From: Chloroflexi bacterium UBA6077
GTDB lineage: Bacteria; Chloroflexota; UBA6077
Length of the DNA: 64,000 nucleotides
Assembly (NCBI GenBank): GCA_002436065.1
Contig: DIXP01000019.1
Span: 34,178 to 98,177 of the forward strand
Reading direction: 5' to 3'
Part shown: piece after piece, positions 51,873 through 60,452 of the stretch
Position numbering within the stretch: position 1 is the first letter of the stretch
Layout of the letters: every line of letters starts with the position of its first letter
Program-made: the position numbers and the translations under genes
Notes under the pieces: model-generated
Database searches by the model: none
Seen by the model: the letters and a program-made list of their open reading frames with translations, nothing else
What the model was told of the DNA's origin: nothing

Positions 51873-52098
51873 TGGAAGTTCCTCCCTTTCGTGGAGTGCG
51901 ACGGTTCACCGCCGTGTCCCATAATCGATTGCCTCAAGAGTTGGGCATCGAAGAATAGTCCCGCACAAGCTGCAAACTACTTTAGCAGGTTCCCCTCCTT
52001 CTCGACTAGGGGTAGTTCGATGTCATTTTCACATCCAGGGGGCAGCCTACCGTAGTCCGTGGTAACATGAGGTCAGCGGTCGTGCTACCGTAGCCCCC

Positions 52099-52827
52099 CT
52101 ACCACCCGTAGGCCAACCGCTCGATCAGCCGAGTAGGTAGTCCCGCATCTCTCATCTTCTGCTGAGTGGTTTGGTATGGGTACTCCACCCGCCTCCACTC
52201 CAAGATTCCCGTATCGCTGTCATAGAGGCCATAAGCTGCCCTGGGGTCGCTATCCCGCGGTTGCCCAACCCCGCCGGGGTTGGCAATCAGCCGGTTTTGC
52301 CTCACCTCCACCCTATCGCCGGCGCCTGGTGTGCTTGCCAGCACCTGCTTGCTGGTGGAGTCCAGCAGATAGAGGGCCGGCACATGGGTGTGGCCCACGA
52401 GGCATGCCAGTGTGCCGAAGTGGTCGAAGTTGGCCGCGGCCAACTTCTCCTGAAAGATGTATTCCCAGACCGGGGATCGAGGGCTGCCGTGGACCAGGGT
52501 GAAGGGCTCTACCACCACCCTCTCTGGAAGGTTGGACAGATAGAAGATAGACCGGTCGTTGAGGGCGTGCGCCGTCCACTCGGCGGCCTCGGCGGCGGCG
52601 GCGTTGAAGTCGGAGGTATCCAGTCGGCCGATGGCGGCCAGGTCGTGGTTACCCATTACACAGCGGTGGTTGTAACGTTGAAGCAGGTCGATGCACTCGT
52701 TGGGATCGGGGCCATAGCCCACCAGGTCGCCCAGACACCACAGGCTATCCACCTCTCCCATATCGGCGAGGACGGCCTCGAACGCTGCCAGGTTGGCGTG
52801 GACATCGGCGATGATGCCGTAGCGCAT
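52099..52827 (-). CDS. Metallophosphoesterase, YfcE/calcineurin-like
   Basis: 242 residues. Metal ligands: DVHAN (D8, H10), GDLVGYG (near 33), GNHD (near 59), LVHGSP (near 113) and VGHTHVP (near 145). The family includes nucleotide phosphodiesterases and phosphatases; the substrate is unknown. Own promoter upstream (TTGTAG-17-TATAGT on the minus strand). Confidence 0.92.
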   Translation of the reverse strand: MRYGIIADVHANLAAFEAVLADMGEVDSLWCLGDLVGYGPDPNECIDLLQRYNHRCVMGNHDLAAIGRLDTSDFNAAAAEAAEWTAHALNDRSIFYLSNLPERVVVEPFTLVHGSPRSPVWEYIFQEKLAAANFDHFGTLACLVGHTHVPALYLLDSTSKQVLASTPGAGDRVEVRQNRLIANPGGVGQPRDSDPRAAYGLYDSDTGILEWRRVEYPYQTTQQKMRDAGLPTRLIERLAYGW

Positions 52828-52852
52828 TTCCCTTGCCCTCCAGCGGCCGCCA

Positions 52853-52881
52853 ACTATATCACAGCTACGGGGTGGCTACAA
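52853..52881 (-). promoter_or_regulatory. Promoter of the metallophosphoesterase gene
   Basis: Minus strand TTGTAG and TATAGT with a 17-base spacer, about 30 bases before the ATG. Confidence 0.5.
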
Positions 52882-52924
52882 TGGAGCGCTGGGGTTTCGA
52901 CCCGAGATAGCCCTCATGCAACAG

Positions 52925-52965
52925 CCGGTCAGACGCCGGGCGTCCCCCTCCCGACGTCTGACCGG
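52925..52965. promoter_or_regulatory. 11-base inverted repeat upstream of the phosphoesterase promoter
   Basis: CCGGTCAGACG (52925-52935) and CGTCTGACCGG (52955-52965) with a 19-base spacer. Operator or structural repeat; no link to a known regulator. Confidence 0.4.
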
Positions 52966-53059
52966 GACACAAAGAGACTAACAGACCATGAGGGGTGCAA
53001 ACATGAACGGCTGGGGGCAGAGGATGCCTGCCAGATGTCGGTTCTTTCAGACAGGTCGA

Positions 53060-53087
53060 TTGACGTCCTGCCGTCGTGTGGTAAGAT
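53060..53087 (+). promoter_or_regulatory. Promoter of tRNA-Leu
   Basis: TTGACG and TAAGAT with a 16-base spacer, 22 bases before the tRNA. Confidence 0.55.
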
Positions 53088-53109
53088 TCCGCCGTTAGCG
53101 TGTCACCTT

Positions 53110-53193
53110 GCCGGGGTGGCGAAACAGGCAGACGCGGCGGACTTAAAATCCGCTACCCGCAAGGGTATAGGGGTTCGAGTCCCCTCCCCGGCA
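53110..53193 (+). tRNA. tRNA-Leu (anticodon TAA)
   Basis: Acceptor GCCGGGG/CCCCGGC, anticodon stem GCGGA/TCCGC with loop CTTAAAA (anticodon TAA at 53144-53146), a long variable arm TACCCGCAAGGGTA and T arm AGGGG-TTCGAGT-CCCCT. Type II (class 2) tRNA of 84 bases; CCA not encoded. Confidence 0.96.
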
Positions 53194-53315
53194 CCCCCAC
53201 CCGGGACTCCTGCGGCGGCTGGGGTTCTCCCATGGTGCGATTCCCCTAGCCTCAGCCCGATGGCCGTGGTCCTCACTTCCTTGGCACCGGCGCCACCCGT
53301 GCGTATCGGCCGCTA

Positions 53316-54185
53316 TCAGCCTGGGTGCTTGTTGGCCCCTTCGGTGGCAAGCTCCTCAGTTGCCGTCTCTGCGAGTGCCTTCAACAGAGCCGCCAGCTCC
53401 TGTCGCTCCCTCGGCGTCAGCTTATCCCACCTCTCCAATTCTGTTATGAGGTGGACGATGTGGGGATTGCTGGTCATTCTCCGTCCCAGGAAGTAGGTGG
53501 TGATGCTGCTCGTGATCATCCCGATCGTCCCAATGCCCACCACCATCAGCACGCCAGCCAGTACGCGGCCCTGGATCGTCCGCGGCGAGATGTCGCCGTA
53601 CCCCACAGTCGTTGTGGTCACTATGCTCCACCAGATCCCGTCCCCCACGGAACCGACCTCGGGCTCCAACGTCCAGATACCGATGCCGCCCAGCACGATC
53701 AGTCCCAGAGCCACCGTTAGCACGTATTGAAGCCCGTTCGTCTCCAAAATGGAGCGCACGTTGTGGCCTACACGCCACAGCACCAGCCCTGCTCGCAGCA
53801 GCCACACCATCTTGAGGAAGCGCGCTAGCCGGATCAGCCGCCCCAGGCCAGAGACATCCATGGTTACCAGCAGGTCCGCCAGGTAGTCCAACGGTAACAC
53901 AGCGATCAGGTCGGGCACGTTTCCCCGGATGAAGCGACGCTTGCGAGGGGCGAGAGCGAGGCGGGCCACGTAGTCGACTAGAAACACCCCCCAGATCAGA
54001 AGATTGGCCTGCCTGACCCAGGGTTCGTCCTCCAGGGTCACGAGCCAGATAACGGCGAGGGCAAGACTCGCCAGGGTGATCTGATAGAGATTGTATAACC
54101 ACTGCATGGCCATCGACCGTTCACTGTCAGAGGATAGCGTTTTTCCGTTGGCAGTATATCGGCGGCTGGCCTGGCGTGCCACCAT
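53316..54185 (-). CDS. Voltage-gated-type potassium channel
   Basis: 289 residues from the chosen ATG; starts further up (to 54332) or at 54113 are possible, since none has a clear ribosome binding site. Six helices: S1 WLYNLYQITLASLALAVIWL, an arginine-containing S4-like helix (LIRLARFLKMVWLLRAGLVL), the pore filter TTTTVGYGDIS (about 192-200) and S6. The C-terminal tail has a short coiled helix (ITELERWDKLTPRERQEL). An inner-membrane K+ channel. Confidence 0.88.
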   Translation of the reverse strand: MVARQASRRYTANGKTLSSDSERSMAMQWLYNLYQITLASLALAVIWLVTLEDEPWVRQANLLIWGVFLVDYVARLALAPRKRRFIRGNVPDLIAVLPLDYLADLLVTMDVSGLGRLIRLARFLKMVWLLRAGLVLWRVGHNVRSILETNGLQYVLTVALGLIVLGGIGIWTLEPEVGSVGDGIWWSIVTTTTVGYGDISPRTIQGRVLAGVLMVVGIGTIGMITSSITTYFLGRRMTSNPHIVHLITELERWDKLTPRERQELAALLKALAETATEELATEGANKHPG

Positions 54186-54442
54186 CGCATTGCGGCGCGA
54201 CTCCCCGGGCGACAATCGGCCAGTTGATCCAGAATGTTGATTGACCCTGGCCGCCGTTCCCCCTATATTAGAGGCACCAGGCCTGAGCTCTCGCCATGCG
54301 GGCGTTTGCAGGAACGGCTGGTCCGTTTCCACTAGATACGGTTCGGCACCTCCGGTGTTATTGGAGCGGCAGTTTGCAGTGGCGGAGCCCGTCCAGCTAT
54401 CAGGGTGCAGAGGCTTAGACAGAGTAGGTAGGAGGAGGAGAA

Positions 54443-54868
54443 ATGGCTGGGTTCTTCGACAAGGTCAAGGAGAGTCTTGACAAGGGCGTGACAGCAGCGA
54501 GTGTCAGATCCAAGGAGATGCTGGAGACCCAGCAGGTGAAGTCCAAGCTGGGGGGGTTCCAGGACCAGAAGAGGAGCGCGCTGGAGGTGTTGGGCAAGGA
54601 AGTCTACGACATGATGGCGGTCGGTGGTCTGGATCCAGAACCGCTGAGGGCTCGTGTGGAGGAGATTACCAGCCTGGACCAGCAGATTGCCGAGAAGGAG
54701 CAGGAGCTGGAGCAGATCCGCGTCAGGGCCGAGGAGGCGCTGAAGGGTGGCGGAGCCGCTGCGTCAGCCGCGGCTCCGGCGGCTGGGACGAAGTTCTGCC
54801 CTAGCTGCGGCGGCCAGGTTGCCGGTGGCGCCAAGTTCTGCCCCGGCTGCGGCTCCAAAGTCGAGTAA
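54443..54868 (+). CDS. Small coiled-coil protein with C-terminal zinc ribbon
   Basis: 141 residues behind AGGAGGAGG. Helical N-terminal half (MAGFFDKVKESLDKGVTAAS through about 90, coiled-coil-like EKEQELEQIRVRAEEAL), an Ala-rich linker, then a ribbon FCPSCGGQVAGGAKFCPGCG. Similar small proteins are frequent near stress or envelope genes. Function unknown; the ribbon type matches those near 15.2 and 63.8 kb. Confidence 0.75.
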   Translation: MAGFFDKVKESLDKGVTAASVRSKEMLETQQVKSKLGGFQDQKRSALEVLGKEVYDMMAVGGLDPEPLRARVEEITSLDQQIAEKEQELEQIRVRAEEALKGGGAAASAAAPAAGTKFCPSCGGQVAGGAKFCPGCGSKVE

Positions 54869-54888
54869 TCTGCATAGACGAAGGTTAT

Positions 54889-54915
54889 GGGGAAGGCACC
54901 CCTGGTGCCTTCCCC
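54889..54915 (+). terminator. Perfect 12-bp hairpin after the zinc-ribbon gene
   Basis: GGGGAAGGCACC-CCT-GGTGCCTTCCCC, 20 bases past the stop. Confidence 0.65.
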
Positions 54916-55052
54916 GTGCTGTGTCGTTAGCCAAGGGCGCGAACCCTGCAATGGCTGTTTCCAGCCTGCCGTGATTGCCTTCCTCGGAGACGTCCCCGCG
55001 TTGTCTCCTGCGCTGAAGGCGCGGCTTGGGTCGCCCTGTTCTGGAGGAGCAT

Positions 55053-56117
55053 GTGGCAATACTAGACCCCTCCGTGTTGGCCCGTACCAGGGTTGCGTTC
55101 TCGTCGGTTGTCCTGTCGGTTCTGCTAACCCTGGCGCTGGCGATGGGCGGATGCGCGGAACGGCCCGCGGCTTCCGTGGTTGTCTACACCTCTCTCGACC
55201 AGCCGCTCTCCGAGCCGGTGCTCCGCGACTTCGAGGCCGAGACCGGCATTCGTGTGCAGGCTGTCTACGATGTCGAGGCGGCCAAGACCACGGGCCTGGT
55301 CAGCCGCTTGGCGGCCGAACGGGACAACCCTAAAGCGCACCTTTTTTGGAGCTCGGAGTACGCACAGACAATCCGATTGAAGGAACAGGGACTGCTGGAT
55401 AGGTACGACTCGCCCTCGGCGGCGAGCATCCCAGCGTCCTACAAGGACCCTGATCGCTTCTGGACGGGCTTCGCGGCCCGTGCTCGAGTCATTATCGTCA
55501 ACACCAATCTCGTTCCTCCGGAGCACCACCCGCGGTCCATCTACCAACTGCTCGATCCGTACTGGCAGGAGGGGGACGTGGGCATAGCCAACCCGCTCTT
55601 TGGCACCGCCGCCACACATGCCGCCGCGCTCTTCACCCGCCCCGGGGCTGACGAGGCCAAGGCCTACTTCCAGACCCTGCGGGATCGGAAGGTCCGCATT
55701 GTGGATGGCAACTCGGTTGTTCGAGACATGGTGGCCAGCGGCGAGTTGAAGGTTGGCCTCACCGACACCGACGACGCCCAGGCCGCCATCGAGAGGGGCG
55801 CGCCCGTCAGGATGATCTTTCCGGACCAGGACGAGGGTGCTATCGGCACCCTGGTGATACCGAACACGGTTGCTCTGGTGAAGGGCGCCGCTGGCAACGA
55901 CTCTGCCAGGCGCCTGCTGGATTACCTGCTCAGTCCAGAGGTGGAGGCCAAACTGGCTAGCTCCGGCTCCCTCCAGATGCCCGTTCGAGACGACGTGCCG
56001 GTCCCACCTGAGGTACCTCGCCTCAGCAGCTTGCGACCCATGAAGGTGGCGCCGGAGGAGGTTGCCGCGCAGTTTCCTGCCTCCTCGGAATGGCTCAAGG
56101 ACACCTTCCTCCGCTGA
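55053..56117 (+). CDS. ABC transporter substrate-binding lipoprotein, Fe(III)-type
   Basis: 354 residues from a GTG close to GGAGGAG. Signal with lipobox-like LALAMGGC (Cys near 31). The mature part has SVVVYTSLDQPLSEPVLRDF, the FbpA/AfuA-type opening, AKTTGLVSRLAAERDNPKAH and FFDIVNTN-like RARVIIVNTNLVPPE. Probable ferric iron or related-cation binding at the cell surface. Followed by a fused permease and an ATPase. Confidence 0.88.
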   Translation: MAILDPSVLARTRVAFSSVVLSVLLTLALAMGGCAERPAASVVVYTSLDQPLSEPVLRDFEAETGIRVQAVYDVEAAKTTGLVSRLAAERDNPKAHLFWSSEYAQTIRLKEQGLLDRYDSPSAASIPASYKDPDRFWTGFAARARVIIVNTNLVPPEHHPRSIYQLLDPYWQEGDVGIANPLFGTAATHAAALFTRPGADEAKAYFQTLRDRKVRIVDGNSVVRDMVASGELKVGLTDTDDAQAAIERGAPVRMIFPDQDEGAIGTLVIPNTVALVKGAAGNDSARRLLDYLLSPEVEAKLASSGSLQMPVRDDVPVPPEVPRLSSLRPMKVAPEEVAAQFPASSEWLKDTFLR

Positions 56118-56164
56118 ATACTATCCTGGCGTTCCTGACTAACACGTTGGATCCCAATCGAAGA

Positions 56165-57814
56165 ATGGCCCTAATCGCATCACGTTTCGCTTCTAGTAAC
56201 CGCGCGTCGGGCATGGGCCGAAGCTACTTCTGGAAGGTGGCCTCGGTGCTGTCGCTGGTCGCCTTCCTGGGGATTTGCCTGTTTCCGGCCGCCGTCCTGG
56301 GCTGGGAGTGGGCTTGGAGGCTGCCAGCCTCAGGGCTGGCAGCTTTGGGATGGGCTGTGCCGTCGCCCCGTGGACTCCAATTATTGTTCAACAGCCTGCT
56401 GCTAGCCGGTACCACTACACTGCTGGCTTCCCTTCTCGGCACGAGCGTGGCGATGGGACTCTCCGCCCTGAGCGGCTTCTGGCGGGGGCTTGGGCAGGGA
56501 CTCTACCTGCTTCCCTTGCTAATTCCGCCCTACCTGCACGCCCTGGGATGGATGTCGGTGGCGGGAAGGCGGCAAGGGTTGGAGCAGGTGGCCTCCCTCC
56601 TGGTGGGGCCGGACCGCTTGGCGTTCTCGGCCTACGGCTTCTGGCCTGCCGCGCTGGTGCTCGCCCTGTCGCTGTTTCCCATCGTCACTCTCTTCACCCT
56701 GTCCGGACTCCAGTCGCTCGAGCCGGAACTGCTGGAAGAGGCATCGCTCCTGAGGCCGGGTTGGCCGGTGGCCACCCGTATCCTGTTCCCACTGATACTG
56801 CCCTGGGTGGTCTCTGGGGCCGGTCTGGTGCTGGCGCTCTCGCTGCTCGAGTATGGTGTGCCCTCGGTGCTCCAGTACAATGTGTACTCCATGGAGATCT
56901 ACGCCGCCTTCAGCCAGGACAACGATCCTGTGCGCGCTGGAGCCCTGGCCACGCCGCTGGTCCTGGCAGCCGCCTGCTTGCTTGGACTCTCTCAGCTACC
57001 CCTGGGCGGGAACCCGCTGAGAGGCGTTCCTGGTCGAAGTGCCAACCTTCGCACTACGGAATGGCCGGCCCTTCCTCAGGCTCTCCTCAGGCCGAGTCTA
57101 CTGATCGCGCTGCTGTCGGTGGTGGCCCCAGTACTGGTTCTCCTCTCCCGATGTGGGTCAGCCCAGTGCCTGGCCGCGGCTGGGGCTGCGGCCCCGCGCG
57201 AGTTGCTGCTCAGCCTGACAGTGGCTGCCGTTGGGGCAAGCCTTGCCTCGGCTGTTGCGACGCCCTTGGCGCTCGCCTTGGTTCAGGGCTCGTTGGCCGC
57301 ACACACCGGCTGGCTTGTCTGCGCGCTGCCCATGGCCCTCCCAGCCCCTCTTATGGGGATTGGACTAATCCTGGTGACGGGAAGCGCCGGGTGGGCCTGG
57401 AGCCAGGATACCCCTTTCGTCCTGGTCTGGGGGCACCTGGCGCGTCTGTTGCCCTTCGCCGTCTTCGCAGCGGCAAGCCAGCTCAGGCGGGTGGACCCAC
57501 TGCTGGTCGATGCTGCCCAGTTGCACGATGTCGGTTGGTGGCGGAGGCTGGCCAGGATCGAACTGCCCTTGGTGGCGCCGGCCCTGGTGCTGGCGTGGCT
57601 GGTCGTGTTCGCCCTGTCGCTGGGCGAGTTGGGTGTGTCGCTGCTGGTAGCACCCCCGGGGCAGGCGACGCTCCCTATGAGGATATATAACCTGATGCAC
57701 TACGGGGCGTCTGACGTGGTCGCTGGCCTGGCCCTGCTGTTGCTCGGCCTTGTCGTGGCCTTCGGCGCCATCGTTGCGCTCCTCAATCGGAGGTTGTGGC
57801 CTTGGGCAGTGTGA
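56165..57814 (+). CDS. ABC transporter permease, fused two-domain (FbpB-like)
   Basis: 549 residues from the chosen ATG; 56090 is an earlier in-frame ATG overlapping the binding-protein gene, and 56213 a later one. About twelve helices in two similar halves, each with an EAA-type loop: LEEASLLRPGWPVATRILFP (about 190) and DAAQLHDVGWWRRLARIELP (about 450). Both halves of the iron permease in one chain is the FbpB/SfuB arrangement. Confidence 0.88.
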   Translation: MALIASRFASSNRASGMGRSYFWKVASVLSLVAFLGICLFPAAVLGWEWAWRLPASGLAALGWAVPSPRGLQLLFNSLLLAGTTTLLASLLGTSVAMGLSALSGFWRGLGQGLYLLPLLIPPYLHALGWMSVAGRRQGLEQVASLLVGPDRLAFSAYGFWPAALVLALSLFPIVTLFTLSGLQSLEPELLEEASLLRPGWPVATRILFPLILPWVVSGAGLVLALSLLEYGVPSVLQYNVYSMEIYAAFSQDNDPVRAGALATPLVLAAACLLGLSQLPLGGNPLRGVPGRSANLRTTEWPALPQALLRPSLLIALLSVVAPVLVLLSRCGSAQCLAAAGAAAPRELLLSLTVAAVGASLASAVATPLALALVQGSLAAHTGWLVCALPMALPAPLMGIGLILVTGSAGWAWSQDTPFVLVWGHLARLLPFAVFAAASQLRRVDPLLVDAAQLHDVGWWRRLARIELPLVAPALVLAWLVVFALSLGELGVSLLVAPPGQATLPMRIYNLMHYGASDVVAGLALLLLGLVVAFGAIVALLNRRLWPWAV

Positions 57815-58497
57815 TCGCGGTGGAAGCGCTGTCGAGAGACGTGGACGGCCACAGGATACTCGACGAGGTCAGCTTCGAGATTCAGGCGGGCGAGGCGCTT
57901 GCGGTGGTGGGCCCCTCGGGCAGCGGCAAGACGACCCTTCTCAGGCTGGTCGCGGGGCTGGATGTCCCCTCCGAGGGGTCCATCAGCCTCAGCGGAAGGA
58001 CCGTCAGTGCCCAGGGATACTGCCTGCCACCCCACAAGAGAGGCATGGGGATGGTGTTCCAGCGCTGTTCGCTGTGGCCACACATGACGGTTGCCCAGAA
58101 CGTCGCCTTTGGCCTGGCCGGCATGGCGAGGTCAGAGGTCAAGGCGCGGGTCGGGGAGCTTCTCGAGATGACATCCCTACTCGGTCTAGAGGGCAGACGT
58201 CCTCACCAACTGTCCGGGGGCGAGGCGCAGCGGGTCGCCATCGCGCGCGCCATTGCCCCTCGCCCGTCGATCCTCTTGCTGGACGAGCCCCTGTCGGGGC
58301 TGGATCCGGAGCTTCACGCGGAGATGCAGTGCCTGCTACGGCAGGTCCGGACAGTCACGGGCGCTACTGTGATGTACGTCAGCCACGATCACGTCGAGGT
58401 GGCGGCGATGACGGATCGGGTGCTGGTGATGAGGCGCGGCCAGAGTGTGTGCCTGGGCGGTTGGGAGGAAGCCCGGAGGCTGGCTCACGCATGGTGA
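57796..58497 (+). CDS. ABC transporter ATP-binding protein, Fe(III)-type
   Basis: 233 residues from GTG; a TTG two codons on has better spacing from CGGAGG. Walker A GPSGSGKTT (about 39-47), signature LSGGEAQRVAIARA, Walker B SILLLDEPLSGLDPE and the H-loop VSHDHVE are intact. The usual C-terminal TOBE domain of FbpC-type ATPases is missing, so the chain is short. Overlaps the permease by 19 bases and the next gene by seven. Confidence 0.93.
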   Translation: MALGSVIAVEALSRDVDGHRILDEVSFEIQAGEALAVVGPSGSGKTTLLRLVAGLDVPSEGSISLSGRTVSAQGYCLPPHKRGMGMVFQRCSLWPHMTVAQNVAFGLAGMARSEVKARVGELLEMTSLLGLEGRRPHQLSGGEAQRVAIARAIAPRPSILLLDEPLSGLDPELHAEMQCLLRQVRTVTGATVMYVSHDHVEVAAMTDRVLVMRRGQSVCLGGWEEARRLAHAW

Positions 58498-59474
58498 AGA
58501 GAGGGAGCCTGCAACTGATAGTGGGATTGCTGGCAGTGGTATGCATCGCCATCCTGGCGCGGCTTTCGGTTCCTGAGTACCGTATGCCGGCGGGATGGAG
58601 CGTGTTGAGACCTCCGGAGGATGTCCATGCCCTCGCGGTTCAGGGCGATCTAGTCTGGTCAGGCGGTCGAGATGGGCTGGTGGCCGTGGAGCGGCAAACC
58701 TCCCGACTGCTCCCAGTTGAACAGGGGCAGCCCGACTTCAGATACGTGAAGGATCTGTTGGTGGACAGCTCGGGCAGTCTCTGGGTGGCCCATCAGGGAG
58801 GATTGCACAGGCGAACCTCGGGTGGTTGGCAGGCTCTTTCCTTGGTCGAGGGTGCCCCTTCTGGGCCGGCCACGGCGCTGTTCCAGGATCGGAGCGGCGC
58901 CCTATGGATCGGCACCGAGAGCGGAGTGGTCAGGTACGATGGGGGATCGTGGCGGGCATACGGACTCAGGGACGGTCTCGCGGCAGTGCCCGTGGATGTG
59001 ATCTTCGAGGATAGGGATGGTGTCTTCTGGTTTGGCTCGGCGTCACCCACGCATGGTGGACTGACCCGCTACGATGGACGCGATTGGACAGCCTACAGTA
59101 TCGACAACGGCCTCGCCCACAATTCCGTGAACGCGATCGTCCAGGACCGGAGCGGCGCCCTCTGGTTCGGGACCGGCTTCCACGATCGTGGAGGAGCCAG
59201 CCGATTGTGGAACGGTGAGTGGACCGGCTTCTCCAGGAAGGATGGCCTCGCGGGCGAGAAGGTGAGGTCCATCCTGGAGGACCGAGCCGGGCGGCTCTGG
59301 TTCGGTTCCGAGTATGAGGGCGTGGCTATCCAGAGTGCCGAGGGATGGCGAACCGTTACGCCCAACGAGGGGCTGGCGAGCTGGGAGGTGAAGGAGATGC
59401 TGCTGGACCCCGATGGTGTCCTATGGATGGGCACCACAGATGGGTTGAGCAGGGTGGAGCCGGTGGGCCAGTGA
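58491..59474 (+). CDS. Membrane-anchored two-component-regulator-type beta-propeller protein
   Basis: 327 residues. One N-terminal helix (LQLIVGLLAVVCIAILARL) and at least six propeller blades with the pattern DRSGALW(I/F)GT...G(V/L)xRYDG.W.AYxxxDGL. This is the ligand-sensor region of hybrid two-component systems, but here no kinase follows. It is translated together with the ABC ATPase (seven-base overlap). It may sense or bind a ligand on the outside for the transporter; inferred from location. Confidence 0.8.
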   Translation: MVKRGSLQLIVGLLAVVCIAILARLSVPEYRMPAGWSVLRPPEDVHALAVQGDLVWSGGRDGLVAVERQTSRLLPVEQGQPDFRYVKDLLVDSSGSLWVAHQGGLHRRTSGGWQALSLVEGAPSGPATALFQDRSGALWIGTESGVVRYDGGSWRAYGLRDGLAAVPVDVIFEDRDGVFWFGSASPTHGGLTRYDGRDWTAYSIDNGLAHNSVNAIVQDRSGALWFGTGFHDRGGASRLWNGEWTGFSRKDGLAGEKVRSILEDRAGRLWFGSEYEGVAIQSAEGWRTVTPNEGLASWEVKEMLLDPDGVLWMGTTDGLSRVEPVGQ

Positions 59475-59642
59475 TTCGCGCCGGCTGCGACGAAAACGCC
59501 GCCCCTTGGCTACCTCACGGCAACCTGTGGAAACCATGTCCGCAACGCGCGTCTGGTATCAAAGAGACCTGCACTGGGACTGCTTCGCGCTTCCGGCCCG
59601 ACTTCGTTGGACTCGTTGGTAACTCTCACAGGGGGTGATCTT

Positions 59643-60440
59643 ATGGCTGTGGCTGGCTATGCGGCAAAGCGTCGTCGCGGCTTTGGCTCCCTGGCCTTCC
59701 CCCTCTATCTGGGGCTTATGGCCCTTATCCTGTTCTTCTACTTCCGAGGGCTGCTTCAACTGCTCCCCTTCAGGGAGAGGATCATGGGAGGCACGCAACT
59801 GCTTTCGGTTCCCAAGCTGTCGCCGGTTGGGCTCTTTCTTACGCTCGCGATCATCCTGCTCTGTCTCGTCTACTACAAACAGGTCCTGGTGCTGGTGAGC
59901 CGCATTCCGGCTGGCGTGCGTGGTTTGATCCTCCCGCTGCCCTGCTACGTGCTGCTCTCGGGCGACGTAATGGTGGGCGCTGGGGTAGCCGTACTCGCCG
60001 CCGTGGTCTGGTTGCTCTACCGGCCGCTGGGCTCCCTCCTGCTGCGTTCCCTGCGGACCGTGCCGGCTGGGGTCTTGCTGCCCCTGGGGCGCTTCTGGCC
60101 CGCTGTGCTCTACACGGCGCTGTTCACCAAGTCCATCCTCCCAACCATCCTTGGGATGCTGATCATGTTCGGATATCACTATCTGGATTCTGCCGTGGAG
60201 CGATTGTTCCTGCCCGTCTGGGACTGGTACAGGGGATTGCCCACCAAGAGTTGGCTGGGGATTTTCGCGTCGCGCTTGGTCGTGGGCGTAACGGTGCCCT
60301 TTGTTCTGTCGTATCACTTCGCCTGGTTCAACTGGGGCTACGACAGGATGACGCCCCTCTATGGCGTGGTGATATCCCTCATCGCCTACTTCGTCATGCG
60401 GATGCCCCGGGGCGGCGGCGCGGGTGGGCAGGGGGTGTAG
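59643..60440 (+). CDS. Multi-pass membrane protein of unknown family
   Basis: 265 residues from the ATG after AGGGGG. About seven hydrophobic helices (LAFPLYLGLMALILFFYFRG, GLFLTLAIILLCLVYYKQVL, and others), a lysine/arginine-rich start (AAKRRRGFG) and a Gly-rich end. No transporter or enzyme signature recognised. It ends 12 bases before the next gene and shares its orientation, so the two are almost certainly one operon. Confidence 0.72.
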   Translation: MAVAGYAAKRRRGFGSLAFPLYLGLMALILFFYFRGLLQLLPFRERIMGGTQLLSVPKLSPVGLFLTLAIILLCLVYYKQVLVLVSRIPAGVRGLILPLPCYVLLSGDVMVGAGVAVLAAVVWLLYRPLGSLLLRSLRTVPAGVLLPLGRFWPAVLYTALFTKSILPTILGMLIMFGYHYLDSAVERLFLPVWDWYRGLPTKSWLGIFASRLVVGVTVPFVLSYHFAWFNWGYDRMTPLYGVVISLIAYFVMRMPRGGGAGGQGV

Positions 60441-60452
60441 GAGGAGCGTGTG

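Noticed and set aside
52171..53496. 441-codon plus-strand frame over the phosphoesterase and tRNA-Leu
   Set aside because: It runs antisense to a clear enzyme and straight through a tRNA gene.
56275..57690. 471-codon plus-strand frame inside the ABC permease gene
   Set aside because: Out-of-frame shadow; the permease frame carries both EAA loops and the membrane helices.
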